From: Lichenihabitans psoromatis | GTDB taxonomy: Bacteria; Pseudomonadota; Alphaproteobacteria; Rhizobiales; Beijerinckiaceae | DNA: 64,000 bases | Assembly: GCF_004323635.1 (NCBI RefSeq) | Contig: NZ_CP036515.1 | Location: 1,123,501 to 1,187,500 of the forward strand | Reading direction: 5' to 3' | Part shown: one piece after another, positions 53,032-63,385 of the stretch | Numbering within the stretch: the first letter of the stretch is position 1 | Layout: the number at the start of each line of letters is the position of its first letter | Position numbers and translations under genes: made by a program | Notes under the pieces: model-generated | Told to the model about the DNA's origin: nothing | The model's input: the letters and a program-made list of their open reading frames with translations, nothing else | Databases searched by the model: none

Positions 53032-55170
53032 TCATGGTTCTTGATGCAACGAGCCAATTCCGGTGGCCTCCTCCACCGGATCGGCGCGACGCGCGAGAAT
53101 CCGAACTGTCGCACGATCACTATGTCCGGCGGCATCCACCACCGTCACGGTCGTGAATCCTTCCCCCTCCGGCCGCCAAAGCGCCTCGCGTGCGAAGCTG
53201 CGGCTCTCGATCGGCTGACCGTCCACCAGCCAACGATACGGACGCTGACCACCAAGCGCCGAGAGTTTTACCGGACTTTGTGGCGCCGCGCCCGCATCGC
53301 CATCGACGAGCAGACGGGAACCCTCGATCGGGAAGCTGATGCGTGGGCGATCGCCGTTCGGATCGCTCGTCGCGTCAAGCCGCACCAACGCGGGCGGGGG
53401 CGGCCCGGCAAAGACCGGCTCGAGCCTGCGGCGCGCGATCGGATCGGGCGGCAGCAGATCGAACAGGCGGAACAGAATTTGTGCCGCCGCGACCCCGACG
53501 CAGGCCGCGCAGGTGCCCCCATCCGCCCGCCCCATCCAGACGCCGATCGCGTGGTGTTGATCGAACCCGATCGCCCAGCCATCGCGAAAGCGGTAGGAGG
53601 TGCCTGTCTTGAAGGCGATGCGCCCGGCGCGTGCGCCGAAGCCACCGGGCGGCGGCATGTCGGATAGAATATCGACGACCGCATCGGCAGCCGCCCGACC
53701 CATGAGGATGCCACTGGACGCGCGGGGAGCGCCCGGGGTTGTCGTGAGGGGATTGACCTCTCCCCCACGGGCCAGTGCGGCGTAGGCGGTCACGAGAGTC
53801 TGAAGCGTCGTTCCCGCGCCGCCGAGAGCGACCGGCAGGCCCGGCGCCGCATCCGTGTCGCCGAAGGCAAGCGACAGACCGGCCTGCTTGAACCGCTCGG
53901 TAAAGACGAGCGGCCCGAGGCGTTGCAACGTCACCACGGCCGGAAGGTTGAGCGACATCTGAAGGGCCTGCCGGACCGTGACGTCGCCGTTGAAGCCGCC
54001 ATCGAAATTATGCGGCGCATAGTCGTCGAACCGGGTGGCGGCATCGCGGACCAGACTGGCGGGATGCGCCAATAGTCCATCAAAGGCCATGCCGTAGATG
54101 AAGGGTTTCAGTGTCGACCCCGGCGAACGCACCGCCTGCGTGAGGTCGATCGCGCCACTGCGACGTCGATCGAAATAATCGCCGCTCCCGACGCGAGCCA
54201 CCACCTCGCCGCTCTGCCAATCGGCCATGATGGCCGCGACATTGACGGGACGCGGCAACGAGCCGAGCGCCTGAGCCAGAATGCGTTCGGCCCCATCCTG
54301 CAGGTCATGATCGATCGTGGTTCGCACCGCGGCGCCGGCCGGAGCTGTGCCGGCGAGTTGCTCGGCGAGATGCGGCGCCAAGGCCGGCATGGCGTGACGT
54401 ATTGTCGGCACCGGCGTCAGCATCGCGGTGCGAAGCGAGCCCCTCGCCACGATTCCATCGGCAGCGCCCCGCCGCAACACCTTGGCGCGCGCGGCTTCAG
54501 CGGCCCCGACGCGCCGGTCGGGCCGCAAGCCGGTCGGGTTCTGCGGCAGCGCAACCAGCAAAGCCGCTTCAGCATCCGACAGCGCGGAGGGCTCCTTGCC
54601 GAACCAGGCCAGGCTTCCGGCCCTGACGCCTTCGACATTGCCGCCCATCGGCGCGAGCGTCAGATAAATCTGGAGAATGTCGCGCTTGGATAGCCGCGTC
54701 TCGAGCTGTATCGCCCGGACGATCTCGATCAGCTTGGACCGGAGCGTGCGCGGCCGCGGCTCGAGGAGGCGCACGACCTGCATCGTCAGGGTGGATCCGC
54801 CCGACACCACCCGGCCATTGGTCAGCACTTGCAGACTGGCGCGGACGAGCGCCAGCGGATCGACACCCGGGTGGAACCAGAATCGCTTGTCTTCGATATC
54901 GACGAGAAGGTCTCGATAGGTCGACGAGAGCATGTCGGGGTCGGGCCGCAAGCGCCAGAGTCCGCCCTTGGTTGTGAAGACCCGCAAGGGCACGTCGGAC
55001 CGATCGAGCACCGCAGTCGAGGTCTCGGCGAGACGCGTGAAATCCGGTGGAAACAGACGATCGAGCGCCAGGACACCGAGCGACACGCAAGCGACGACCA
55101 CCAGAGCGCCGATCGTCAATCGACCGGCCCAGACTTTTGGGCCGGTCAGATCCGCGTCTGCGCCGCTCAC
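53032..55170 (-). CDS. pbpC: Penicillin-binding protein 1C
   Basis: Bifunctional peptidoglycan glycosyltransferase-transpeptidase, 712 residues. It has a membrane anchor at about 18-38, a GT51 domain with catalytic Glu93 (EDKRFWFHPGVDP), a transpeptidase domain with STLK (Ser352, Lys355), SLN (406-408) and KTGTS (521-525), and a C-terminal PbpC-specific domain (LSALGGQRPYRWLVDGQ). It is coupled to the alpha-2-macroglobulin gene by a GTGA overlap, the classic yfhM-pbpC pair in which the inhibitor protects the wall-repair enzyme's surroundings from proteases. Confidence 0.95.
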   Translation of the reverse strand: MSGADADLTGPKVWAGRLTIGALVVVACVSLGVLALDRLFPPDFTRLAETSTAVLDRSDVPLRVFTTKGGLWRLRPDPDMLSSTYRDLLVDIEDKRFWFHPGVDPLALVRASLQVLTNGRVVSGGSTLTMQVVRLLEPRPRTLRSKLIEIVRAIQLETRLSKRDILQIYLTLAPMGGNVEGVRAGSLAWFGKEPSALSDAEAALLVALPQNPTGLRPDRRVGAAEAARAKVLRRGAADGIVARGSLRTAMLTPVPTIRHAMPALAPHLAEQLAGTAPAGAAVRTTIDHDLQDGAERILAQALGSLPRPVNVAAIMADWQSGEVVARVGSGDYFDRRRSGAIDLTQAVRSPGSTLKPFIYGMAFDGLLAHPASLVRDAATRFDDYAPHNFDGGFNGDVTVRQALQMSLNLPAVVTLQRLGPLVFTERFKQAGLSLAFGDTDAAPGLPVALGGAGTTLQTLVTAYAALARGGEVNPLTTTPGAPRASSGILMGRAAADAVVDILSDMPPPGGFGARAGRIAFKTGTSYRFRDGWAIGFDQHHAIGVWMGRADGGTCAACVGVAAAQILFRLFDLLPPDPIARRRLEPVFAGPPPPALVRLDATSDPNGDRPRISFPIEGSRLLVDGDAGAAPQSPVKLSALGGQRPYRWLVDGQPIESRSFAREALWRPEGEGFTTVTVVDAAGHSDRATVRILARRADPVEEATGIGSLHQEP

Positions 55171-58100
55171 TGCGGCTTGCGCGGCGCCTGAACGTCGAGC
55201 ACCCCGGCATCGCTCCGCGCATGATACGAGGGCGCGTACATATCCTCGACCTGAACGCCGGGACGCGCGTAATGGCCGGGCGTCACGGCGCGAACCACAT
55301 AGGCGAGCTTGAAGCCGCGCGAACCCTCGCTGAGATCCAGGCCGGCAAGATAGCGGTCGTCGCGCACGGCCGTGAAGGTTGGCTCCGTCACATCCTTCAG
55401 CCAGGCGAATTGCGTCGCGTCGCGATCGCCGGACAAGCCCACGTTACCGGGCTCCAACCCAGCCGGAAGCATGTCGACGATCAGCACCTTGCGTTGCAAC
55501 CCCTCGCTCATGCCCCCCTCGACCACGATCACGAGTTCGTCGTTCTGATGCGTGTCGGCAAGATCGGCCGGCTTCCCGTCGAGGTGGAAATAGCTTCTCT
55601 GGATCGTGAAGCCATTGGCTTCGGCGGGCTGCGGGCCCGCCGGAACCCCGGTCGTGGCGAGAGACAGATAGACGATGTCTGACGCTTTGTTGACCACGTC
55701 CACGGTGCGGCCTTGGCCGAGCGGGATCGTCAGGAGAGCGCTCGATCGGCCGCTGATAGCCTTGCCGTCGAGATCGACGTTCAGCGGCGTCTTGCTTTTG
55801 AGGTCAAAGGCGCTCCGCAGCATCCAAGCGTCTTCCTGCGTGCTGCTGTACCCTTTCCCATCCGTCCGGCGCGCGAGGTCCGCCGCTTGGCTGATCAGGG
55901 CGGCTTGCGGCAGCAGTTTTTCCTCGTTGGCCAACGACAGGGCCATCGCCTTGTCGCGCAGGTCGCTGCCATAGTCGTTCAGGTAGATGTGCGGGTCGCG
56001 CGTGATCGGCGCGGCCTTCATCAAACCAGCGGCGAGGTCGCGCTCCCCCGCATGAGCCATCGCGGCCGCGAGTTGCACACGCGCGATGTCGCTCGGCAGG
56101 TGATCGGCGGTGCGGGACGCCATGTAGCGCAATTGCGAGAGGTCGAGCTTGCCGGCCCGGCTGAGCACGACGGATGCGTAGCTGTTACCCGCAACCTCGA
56201 TCGGATCGACACTGCCGGTCGCGAAGCGCCCCGCCAGCCATGTCAACGCCCGTGTCTTCATGCTCTCAGGGACGTTCAAGCCCTGCTTTTCAGCATGTTG
56301 CAGGAAATCGACCACATAGGCGGTAAGCCAGGCATTGCCGCTGTCGAAAGCCGACCAATAGCCGAAGCTGCCATCGGCCGCCTGCAGGGAGAATAGCCGG
56401 GCGATGGCGCCCTGCCCCGTCACGTTGTCGCCGGTCGCGGCTTTCACCGCGCCGCCGAGGCTCGCGACATAAAGTTCGGGAAAGGCGCGGCTGACGGTTT
56501 GTTCGGCGCAGCCGTAGGGGTAGCGGCGCAATTGAGCCAGGAGGCCGGGGACATCGAAGGCCGGGACGGTCGAGACCGTCAGATCGAGGGTCGCCGTGCC
56601 GGGGAGGAGATCCTGTCCCAGCGCGTCGCCGGCCGTGAGCTTCTGACCCGGATCGAGCGTGCGGATCTGGCGCTGCGTCACATAAGGATTTGGCGAGCGG
56701 ACGCCGATTTCGAAATCGCGTTCCGTGGTCGTGCCATCATCACCCGTGACGACCATGTGGATACGGCCCGCACCGAGTGCACCGGTCGCCGTCAAGGTCC
56801 GGTCGACGAAGCGGCGCTTGTCGCGCTTCACATCCTTGAAAAGCGCATCGTCACGGTCGAGCGCAAGCGCGCCCGAGGTCGTGAACGCCACCTTATAGGT
56901 CTGCTCCGGCGCTTCGAGATCCGTCAGCATGACGCGGGCCTGCGCCTTGTCGCCAGGGCTGAGGAAGCGCGGTAAGGTGAGTTCTGCCAGAAGGGGAGGC
57001 CGCACCGTGACGGGCCGTTCGGCCCGCCCAAAGCGATCCGCCGTCCAGGCCACCACCATCAGCCGCAGTCTGCCGCTGAAGTCCGGAATATCGAGCGTGA
57101 CGGTGCCGTGCCCGTCGGCGTCCAGCCGAACGGGCCCTTGGAACAGCGCGACCGTCTTGAAGGTCTTCACATCGAGACCGCCCATCTGCAGTTTGGCGCG
57201 GGCATCGCCGCCCTGCACCAGTCGCCCCGCCTGCCCGGCTGGATCGATCAGCACCCCGTAGATGTCGCGCAGCTCGAACCCTGGCTCCCGACGGCCGACG
57301 AAATGGTCGGCTGCATCAGGCGTCTCGAAACTCGTCATGCGGAGCACCGCCTCGTCGACCGCCGCGAGTGTCACATAGACGGGCTGATCACGCGGAGCGC
57401 CCTTGACCGACACGTCGACGACCAGTTTCGACTTCGGCTGAATCTTGTCCGGCGCGCCAAGACTGACGTCGAGCCGATGCGACGCGGCCGCCCCCGGCAC
57501 CCAGCCGATGCCGACCGCGCGAACCGGTAGACGCGGCACCACCCCGCCGGCTGGGGAGATCGCAACGGCCAGCACGTAGGCGCCACTGGCCGGAACATCG
57601 GCCGCGTCGAACGACACCGTATCGCCGCCCTTCGCCATCGTCAGTTCCTGCACCTGATGCAGGCCATTGCCCTCCAGCATCACGAGCACGCGGCCCGCAA
57701 AGGCCGGCTCGACCCTGGCCCGTATGGTCCCGGCGGGGGCAGACGCATCGATCGTCACCGGCAGCACATCCGGCTTGCGATTGTCGGCCTCCGCACCGCC
57801 CCACCAGCCCGCGCCGAAGCGGACGCTGGTCGCGGTTTTCCCGTCGGCATCATAGACTTCGAGCCGGAATCGACCGCTCGTGACAGGGGCGGTGATGTGG
57901 CCACGCCCATCGGCGCCGAGCGTCACTTCGCCACCATTCTGCCGCGCGTCGTTGACGATCTCCTCGGATTGCCAGCGGCCGTCGCGATAGAAGTAGGTGT
58001 AGTCGTAATCCTCCTTGATGAGGTCCCACTTGAGACTGCTCGATCCGATCGGCGTTCCGACCGGATCAAGCAACGCGACGTCGAAGTCCGCGTCGGCTCC

Positions 58101-59915
58101 CTCCGCCACGCCATAGCCAAAGGTGGTCCGAACCCCGATGAACCGATTTGCGGTGTGGAGCGGCCTCGTCGCCTGGGCCGTCACGGCGCGTCCATCAATG
58201 TCGTTGACGGTCGCCAGAACAGCGACCTCGAGTGGCGAGGTCGAGTCGGGCGCTGCATCGTCCTGCAGCGTGACGGTCGCATGGCCTTTGTCGTCCGTCG
58301 TAAAGGTTTGGGCCGTGAGTGATTTGGCCAGGAACTGTTCCTGCACCAACCCGAAGCGATAATCCTCAAACCCCTTGAACGGGGCGCTGGCGGCCTGGAT
58401 CGTGCCTTCGACCTGTCCGGTCAGCGCGGCACCGGGGCTGCCATAAAAATAATCGGCCTGCACATTCGCTTGGATCGGCCCTGCGGCATCGAGCGGACCT
58501 GCGGCGGCATCCAGTTTCGCCTCGAGACGCGGCGGCACGAAATCCTGGACCGAGACTGTGACGCTGCCGACATGCTCTTTCCCGCCGGCACCGGCCCAAA
58601 TGGTCCATTCGCCGCTATAGGCATTATCCGGCACGTGGATGTCGATCGAGCCGCCACCTGCTGTGGCAAGGTCCGGCTTCAGGGTTTCAACCTCGATCCC
58701 GTCGGGCCGCACGACATGCAGCAGCAGCGGCGTGGTCGGCACGAGGGCCGCCTTTGCGTCACGCAGCAGCGTTCCGAGATGGATGGTCTCACCCGGACGA
58801 TAGATGCCCCGATCGGTCCATAAGAAGGCATCGAGCGCGCCGGGCGGGGTCCGCCCCTTCGTATCGAGATCCGTGAGGTCGAGCGCCGGCGCATCGATCT
58901 GCAGCCACGTGAAATCACCACGGGCCAGCGATGCGGCCAGAACGCGCGGGCTGTCGCCATTCTCGCCCCGCAACAGGCCGCCGGGAATCATGACCCGGCC
59001 GTCCTGGTCGGTCTTATAGGAGGCCAGCACCTCGTTGCTGCGGGCGATCAGGCGAACGTCGACATCCTTGATCGGCACGGCCGTTTGCAACGAGCGCGCA
59101 CTGACCAGCATGCCAGCGTCGGTCTTGACCGTGAACAGCCCGATATCCGAAATGCTGAACCATTGCGTGGCGCGCTCACCATCGTCCTCGGGCGTCGAGC
59201 CGTCGCGGATGGCGGTCACAACATAGACGCCGGGCGTCAGGGTCTTGATGAGCTGGTCGATCGGGATCGTGGTCGCGACCTGCTGGTTGGGTTTGGAGGC
59301 GATATCAAGCCGCCCTTCGAACAGCTTGGTGCTGCGATCGGCGATCTGCGCGAGACTGTAGCCGCTGAGCACCTGGCCGAACCACTCGTTGCCGACCTGA
59401 TCGGCCAGCGCCCGTTCGCCGAAGCGATAAACCACGATATGGGCCTTGCTGACGTTGACGCTCTTGAGCGGCAGACCGACGCCCTTCGTATAGGGAAGCA
59501 GCGACTTGCCGGTGTCGAACGTCACGCGGGCTTCGCGGTCGGGCACATCGACCGCGACTGTGACGTCCTTCGGCAACGTCGATCCGTCGGCGGCGGGCAG
59601 ACCCGCCTTCAGCCGCACCGTGTAATGGCCACCATGCGCGAGGCCTGTCAGGCAGAGATCCTTGCCACGCGGTTGAAGGCTGTGGTCGGTCTTTGGATCG
59701 AGCGAGAGGAACGGCTCGAATGCACTGCCCTCGTGACGCGGCAGCGGCGACGTGAAGCTGAAACAGGCGGCTGGCACCGCACGATCGGGTTGGACCGTCA
59801 CATTGAGATAGTCGGCGGCGTGAGCGCCCCCGATGGCGCCGAGCAGCAAAGAGGTCGGAACGAAAAGCCCCAGCAAGACCCGTGATAGTGTGCTCAACGA
59901 TCCCTCACGACGCAT
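55167..59915 (-). CDS. Bacterial alpha-2-macroglobulin (YfhM-type)
   Basis: A 1582-residue periplasmic broad protease trap. It has an N-terminal signal peptide ending GGAHA-AD, then many MG-type beta domains (for example GKYTDRGIYRPGETIHLG-like DRGIYRPGETI). The intact thioester motif CAEQ is at 1136-1139, with Cys1136 and Gln1139 cross-linking. The C-terminal domain has EVLLDMLPAGLEPGN-like LIVDMLPAGLE. Unlike E. coli YfhM there is no lipobox, so it is probably soluble and not lipid-anchored. It is the first gene of the pair with pbpC. Confidence 0.93.
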   Translation of the reverse strand: MRREGSLSTLSRVLLGLFVPTSLLLGAIGGAHAADYLNVTVQPDRAVPAACFSFTSPLPRHEGSAFEPFLSLDPKTDHSLQPRGKDLCLTGLAHGGHYTVRLKAGLPAADGSTLPKDVTVAVDVPDREARVTFDTGKSLLPYTKGVGLPLKSVNVSKAHIVVYRFGERALADQVGNEWFGQVLSGYSLAQIADRSTKLFEGRLDIASKPNQQVATTIPIDQLIKTLTPGVYVVTAIRDGSTPEDDGERATQWFSISDIGLFTVKTDAGMLVSARSLQTAVPIKDVDVRLIARSNEVLASYKTDQDGRVMIPGGLLRGENGDSPRVLAASLARGDFTWLQIDAPALDLTDLDTKGRTPPGALDAFLWTDRGIYRPGETIHLGTLLRDAKAALVPTTPLLLHVVRPDGIEVETLKPDLATAGGGSIDIHVPDNAYSGEWTIWAGAGGKEHVGSVTVSVQDFVPPRLEAKLDAAAGPLDAAGPIQANVQADYFYGSPGAALTGQVEGTIQAASAPFKGFEDYRFGLVQEQFLAKSLTAQTFTTDDKGHATVTLQDDAAPDSTSPLEVAVLATVNDIDGRAVTAQATRPLHTANRFIGVRTTFGYGVAEGADADFDVALLDPVGTPIGSSSLKWDLIKEDYDYTYFYRDGRWQSEEIVNDARQNGGEVTLGADGRGHITAPVTSGRFRLEVYDADGKTATSVRFGAGWWGGAEADNRKPDVLPVTIDASAPAGTIRARVEPAFAGRVLVMLEGNGLHQVQELTMAKGGDTVSFDAADVPASGAYVLAVAISPAGGVVPRLPVRAVGIGWVPGAAASHRLDVSLGAPDKIQPKSKLVVDVSVKGAPRDQPVYVTLAAVDEAVLRMTSFETPDAADHFVGRREPGFELRDIYGVLIDPAGQAGRLVQGGDARAKLQMGGLDVKTFKTVALFQGPVRLDADGHGTVTLDIPDFSGRLRLMVVAWTADRFGRAERPVTVRPPLLAELTLPRFLSPGDKAQARVMLTDLEAPEQTYKVAFTTSGALALDRDDALFKDVKRDKRRFVDRTLTATGALGAGRIHMVVTGDDGTTTERDFEIGVRSPNPYVTQRQIRTLDPGQKLTAGDALGQDLLPGTATLDLTVSTVPAFDVPGLLAQLRRYPYGCAEQTVSRAFPELYVASLGGAVKAATGDNVTGQGAIARLFSLQAADGSFGYWSAFDSGNAWLTAYVVDFLQHAEKQGLNVPESMKTRALTWLAGRFATGSVDPIEVAGNSYASVVLSRAGKLDLSQLRYMASRTADHLPSDIARVQLAAAMAHAGERDLAAGLMKAAPITRDPHIYLNDYGSDLRDKAMALSLANEEKLLPQAALISQAADLARRTDGKGYSSTQEDAWMLRSAFDLKSKTPLNVDLDGKAISGRSSALLTIPLGQGRTVDVVNKASDIVYLSLATTGVPAGPQPAEANGFTIQRSYFHLDGKPADLADTHQNDELVIVVEGGMSEGLQRKVLIVDMLPAGLEPGNVGLSGDRDATQFAWLKDVTEPTFTAVRDDRYLAGLDLSEGSRGFKLAYVVRAVTPGHYARPGVQVEDMYAPSYHARSDAGVLDVQAPRKPQ

Positions 59916-60080
59916 GTCGACCGGCTCCCATCGGCTGTGGGTTCAGTGACAGGCCTCGACGTCGATTGCGTGACGTCGGGGCCCCTCCCACGTTTTCTGA
60001 GTTCTATCTGAACTGCGGCAGCCCGCCACAGCAAAACGAGATCCGGCCTTCGCGCGCGCCACGACCGGTCCGTCGTTCGT

Positions 60081-60773
60081 TCAATCCTTCGCGCGCGCGA
60101 CGTCGTTGACGCCTTCAAGATCGGGCGCGTGGCCGTAGCTCATCTGCTTCATCTGAGTCAGGACGCGGTGCATCTCTTCGTCCGAGAGGATCGGCGGTTC
60201 GCCGAGCGTCAGGGCCTGGACATATAGCCGCGAGATCGTCTCAACTTCGATGCCGAGCGCCAGAGCCGAAGCGAGCGTCTTGCCGAGCGAAATCTGACCA
60301 TGCTGTCCAAGCAGGCAGGCCAACCGATCCTGCAGGGCCTCCAGAGCGTAATCCGAGAGCGCCTGCGTCCCGAATGTCGCATATTTGGCGCAACGGATCG
60401 TGGTGCCGCCGGCGACGCCGGTCATGTAATGGAAGCTCGGGATGGTCTTGTGGTGGACCGCGAGGGTCGTCGCATAGATCGAATGACAATGCAGGACGAC
60501 GTCGATGTCGTGCCGAGCCTGCAGGATATCGCGATGGAACCGCCATTCCGAAGACGGGCGGCGGCGCCCCTCATAGGTCCCGTCGAAGGCCATTTGGACC
60601 AGATCCTCCGGCTCCATCTGATCGTAGGGCAAGGAGGTCGGCGTGATCAGGAATCCAGCGGGGTTCCGGATCGAGATATTGCCGGCCGTCCCCTGATTGA
60701 TGCCGCTGGCATTCATGCGGCGGCATGTCGCCACCATGTCGCGGCGCATCGCGAGATCGTCGGTCGTGGTCAT
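60081..60773 (-). CDS. Class II aldolase family protein (fuculose-1-phosphate aldolase-like)
   Basis: A 230-residue zinc-dependent aldolase/epimerase of the AraD/FucA superfamily. The metal and catalytic set is intact: Glu76 in SSEWRFH, His95 and His97 in LHCHSIY, His158 in GQHGQIS. It most likely cleaves a ketose-1-phosphate to dihydroxyacetone phosphate and an aldehyde. The start ATG 60773 has AGGAG upstream and overlaps the kinase stop by 4 nt. It is the last gene of the LacI-kinase-aldolase operon, followed by 165 nt without a gene. Confidence 0.88.
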   Translation of the reverse strand: MTTTDDLAMRRDMVATCRRMNASGINQGTAGNISIRNPAGFLITPTSLPYDQMEPEDLVQMAFDGTYEGRRRPSSEWRFHRDILQARHDIDVVLHCHSIYATTLAVHHKTIPSFHYMTGVAGGTTIRCAKYATFGTQALSDYALEALQDRLACLLGQHGQISLGKTLASALALGIEVETISRLYVQALTLGEPPILSDEEMHRVLTQMKQMSYGHAPDLEGVNDVARAKD

Positions 60774-62158
60774 GGGTTTCTCCTGTTGCTGGCGCGGGCG
60801 CGCCATTGGGTTCGGTATTGGTCGAGGCCGGAGACGCGCAGCGGGTCCGGCCGGTCGAGCGCAAGCGGGGCTGCGTGATCCCGCGTCTCGTGCCAGGCCA
60901 GCAGCGCTGCCCCGGACCCGGTTCCATATTGCTCGTGATTGACGAGCACGCGGGCCTGTGGACGCAAGGCGGCCAGCAACCCGGCATAGGCAGGGTCGCG
61001 CACGTAACTGCCGTCGAGCACGAGATTATCCCCGATCGCGAGTCCCTCGAGACACATGTCGGTGAGCAAGGCAACATAGAGCACCGCGAGGCTATGGCGC
61101 AGCGTGAGATCGCTCGCGAGCGCGCCCTCCACCACGCCCCGCCCGGCCGTGCCCGGAAACAAGGCATCGTCCTGACCAAAGGTCGGCAGCGCCATCGTGC
61201 CGCTTGCGATGAGCCGCTCGAGGTCATCGCGCGACGCGGGGCCGCGCGTGCCGGCTTCCGAAACAGCGCTGAACTCGCGGCCCGCCATGGTGAGTACGCC
61301 GGCCAGAGGCTTGCCCTCGACGTCGGCATTGCAGCACACGCCCGGCCGCTCGGTGACGCCGTCGCTGTCGGGGCTGTCGCTGATCGCCACCATCCAAGTC
61401 CCGGTCGACACAACGGTCATGTCGGAGAGGCCGGCCGCCTGATAGCGGTACAGATTGGCGGAACTGTCGTGGATGCCGTTGACGACCCGCACATCGGGCC
61501 GCAAGCCGGTTCGCGACACCCAGTCGGGCCGCAACGGTCCAAGTGTCTCCCAGGCCGGACGCAGCGGCGGCATCAATCTCTGCCAGCCGCGCTCCGCGAT
61601 CAGGTGCGCCGGGCGGCCATCGGCCGGGCTCCAGAGATGCGACTGTGCCGCGAGGCTCGTGACCTCCCCGGCCGCGACACCGCTGAGCCGCCATGCCCAA
61701 TATTGCGGCGTCGCAAGGTAATAACGCGCGTCGAGGAAGGCCGCCGGCCAATCCGTTTCCAGCCATAGCATCTGGCGCGCCAGATGAGCGGCCCCGAGCA
61801 TGAATTGACTGCCGCGCTCGCGGAATGACCCACCGATGCGGCGATATTCGGCTTCGATCGCGGCCGGCGGCGTCTGCTCATAGTCGATCATCGGCATGGC
61901 TGGCTCATGCTCGCCCACCAGCACCCCGCCCGACCCATGCGCGCAAGGGACGATCGCAGCAATATCATGACGCGAACCGAGGCTTGTCAGCCCATCCAAC
62001 ATCCAGCTCTCGATGGCACCAAGATCATGATGCCGATACGGCGGTCCCGGCAAAACCGCATTGCCGGTCGACATCGTCTCGAGCAACCGTCCAACGCGAT
62101 CGGCGATCGTCAATTTGACGTTGGTTTTGCCGACGTCGAACACCGCCACGACGCTCAT
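60770..62158 (-). CDS. FGGY family carbohydrate kinase
   Basis: A 462-residue sugar kinase of the actin-like ATPase fold. The N-terminal phosphate-1 loop is FDVGKTNVKLTI, and the catalytic Asp231 lies in NGIHDSSANLY. The C-terminal adenosine region includes the NLVLDGSYVRDPAYA motif. The GKTN start and subgroup pattern are close to rhamnulokinase/fuculokinase members. It should phosphorylate a ketose before the aldolase acts. The start ATG 62158 overlaps the lacI stop (ATGA). The frame open to 62221 adds unlikely residues. Confidence 0.88.
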   Translation of the reverse strand: MSVVAVFDVGKTNVKLTIADRVGRLLETMSTGNAVLPGPPYRHHDLGAIESWMLDGLTSLGSRHDIAAIVPCAHGSGGVLVGEHEPAMPMIDYEQTPPAAIEAEYRRIGGSFRERGSQFMLGAAHLARQMLWLETDWPAAFLDARYYLATPQYWAWRLSGVAAGEVTSLAAQSHLWSPADGRPAHLIAERGWQRLMPPLRPAWETLGPLRPDWVSRTGLRPDVRVVNGIHDSSANLYRYQAAGLSDMTVVSTGTWMVAISDSPDSDGVTERPGVCCNADVEGKPLAGVLTMAGREFSAVSEAGTRGPASRDDLERLIASGTMALPTFGQDDALFPGTAGRGVVEGALASDLTLRHSLAVLYVALLTDMCLEGLAIGDNLVLDGSYVRDPAYAGLLAALRPQARVLVNHEQYGTGSGAALLAWHETRDHAAPLALDRPDPLRVSGLDQYRTQWRARASNRRNP

Positions 62159-63219
62159 GATGTCGAGTCCCGACGCTCGCCCTCGTGGCGCGATGTGGAT
62201 CCGCGCATCACAATGCGACACGGCAGTTCCATCACGCGATGAGGGGCGTCATCACCCTTCAGCCGGCCGACCAGTTGCCGCCAGGCCGCCACGGCCATGG
62301 CTTCCACGGGTTGCCGCACCGCCGTGATGCTAGGGGTGACCAGGGCCATCCACTCTTCATCGTCGAAACTTGCCAAAGCGATGCCGCGCGGCTGAGCCCG
62401 AAGCCTGGGTCCGAGGAGCTCGAAGACGACCCTCGTCGTGATGTTGTCGAGCGCGAAGACGGCGTCGGGGAGCGGACTCGTCGCCATGAAAGTCTCGATC
62501 CGACGGCGTACCGTCGCCGGATCGAGCCCCGTTTCCAGCACCGTGACGTCCATAGTCGAGCCGGCGGCCTCGCGGATGCCATCGAGACGCTCGCGGATGT
62601 TGCCGATCCTCAAGCAATTGGCGACGACCACACAACTCGACGCGCCCATCTCGGCAAGGTGCCGGATCATGGACGCCGAGGCCGCCTTGTTGTCGACCGC
62701 CACCATGTCGAAGTGCGCATCGTCCGGTAGACGATCGACCAGGACGATCGGCAGGCCCCACGACGGGAGCCGTTCGGTGAAGGCACCGTCGCAGGGGATG
62801 ACGATCAGCCCGGCCGGTCGCCATGAGCGGATGGCCCTCAATCGCGCGGCTTCCTGCTGCGGGTCATTGGCGGAACTGACCACCAAGAGATCGAACCCGT
62901 CGAGACGGGCCACCTGTTCGAGCGTCGACACGAAGGAGGCGAAGAAGGAATTTTTCAAATCGGGCACCACGATACCGGCCAGGGCCTGCTTGCGCGACCG
63001 CAGCCGCGAGGCTGTGCCATCAGCCACGTAGCCGAGTTCATCGACGGCGGCTCGCACGCGCAAGGACAGTTCCTCACCGACGCGTGTCCGGCTGTTGAGG
63101 ACATTGGAGACGGTGGCGATCGAAACCCCGGCCCGCTCCGCAACCGTGCGGATCGACACGGCACGCGGCGACGCGGCTCGGTCCACGATGCGGGGCTCTC
63201 GTTCGGAGTTGTGTGGCAT
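62155..63219 (-). CDS. LacI family transcriptional regulator
   Basis: A 354-residue repressor. The helix-turn-helix at about 21-68 (VSIRTVAERAGVSIATVSNVLN, then RVRAAVDELGYVADG) includes the LacI hinge helix. The C-terminal part is a periplasmic-binding-like sensor domain (AGIVVPDLKNSFFASF, GVRQPVEAMA-like). It probably controls its own operon and the divergent epimerase gene through the operator at 63253-63269. Its stop overlaps the kinase start. Confidence 0.92.
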   Translation of the reverse strand: MPHNSEREPRIVDRAASPRAVSIRTVAERAGVSIATVSNVLNSRTRVGEELSLRVRAAVDELGYVADGTASRLRSRKQALAGIVVPDLKNSFFASFVSTLEQVARLDGFDLLVVSSANDPQQEAARLRAIRSWRPAGLIVIPCDGAFTERLPSWGLPIVLVDRLPDDAHFDMVAVDNKAASASMIRHLAEMGASSCVVVANCLRIGNIRERLDGIREAAGSTMDVTVLETGLDPATVRRRIETFMATSPLPDAVFALDNITTRVVFELLGPRLRAQPRGIALASFDDEEWMALVTPSITAVRQPVEAMAVAAWRQLVGRLKGDDAPHRVMELPCRIVMRGSTSRHEGERRDSTS

Positions 63220-63252
63220 GGATCGCCTTCCCCGGCAGAGCCGAGCGTCTCC

Positions 63253-63269
63253 CTAAAACGTTTTTTTAG
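63253..63269. promoter_or_regulatory. Putative LacI-family operator CTAAAACGTTTTTTTAG
   Basis: In the 166-nt divergent gap between lacI and the epimerase gene, AAAACGTTTT (63255-63264) is a perfect palindrome with the central CG that is characteristic of LacI/GalR operators, extended imperfectly to 17 nt. It lies 34 nt from the lacI start and about 117 nt from the epimerase start, suitable for control of both transcripts. Confidence 0.55.
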
Positions 63270-63370
63270 AGGCTAGACATCCGGATCGTCTGTGTCAATC
63301 ATGGGCAGGATGGCGTCTGAAGAGGCAAGGTCAACCGGACCAAACCTCTCGTTGCGCCACAGATCACCTA

Positions 63371-63378
63371 AGGGAGGA
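63371..63378 (+). promoter_or_regulatory. Ribosome binding site of the epimerase gene
   Basis: AGGGAGGA about 8 nt before the ATG at 63386. It is a strong Shine-Dalgarno match and decides the start. Confidence 0.8.
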
Positions 63379-63385
63379 AACGACC

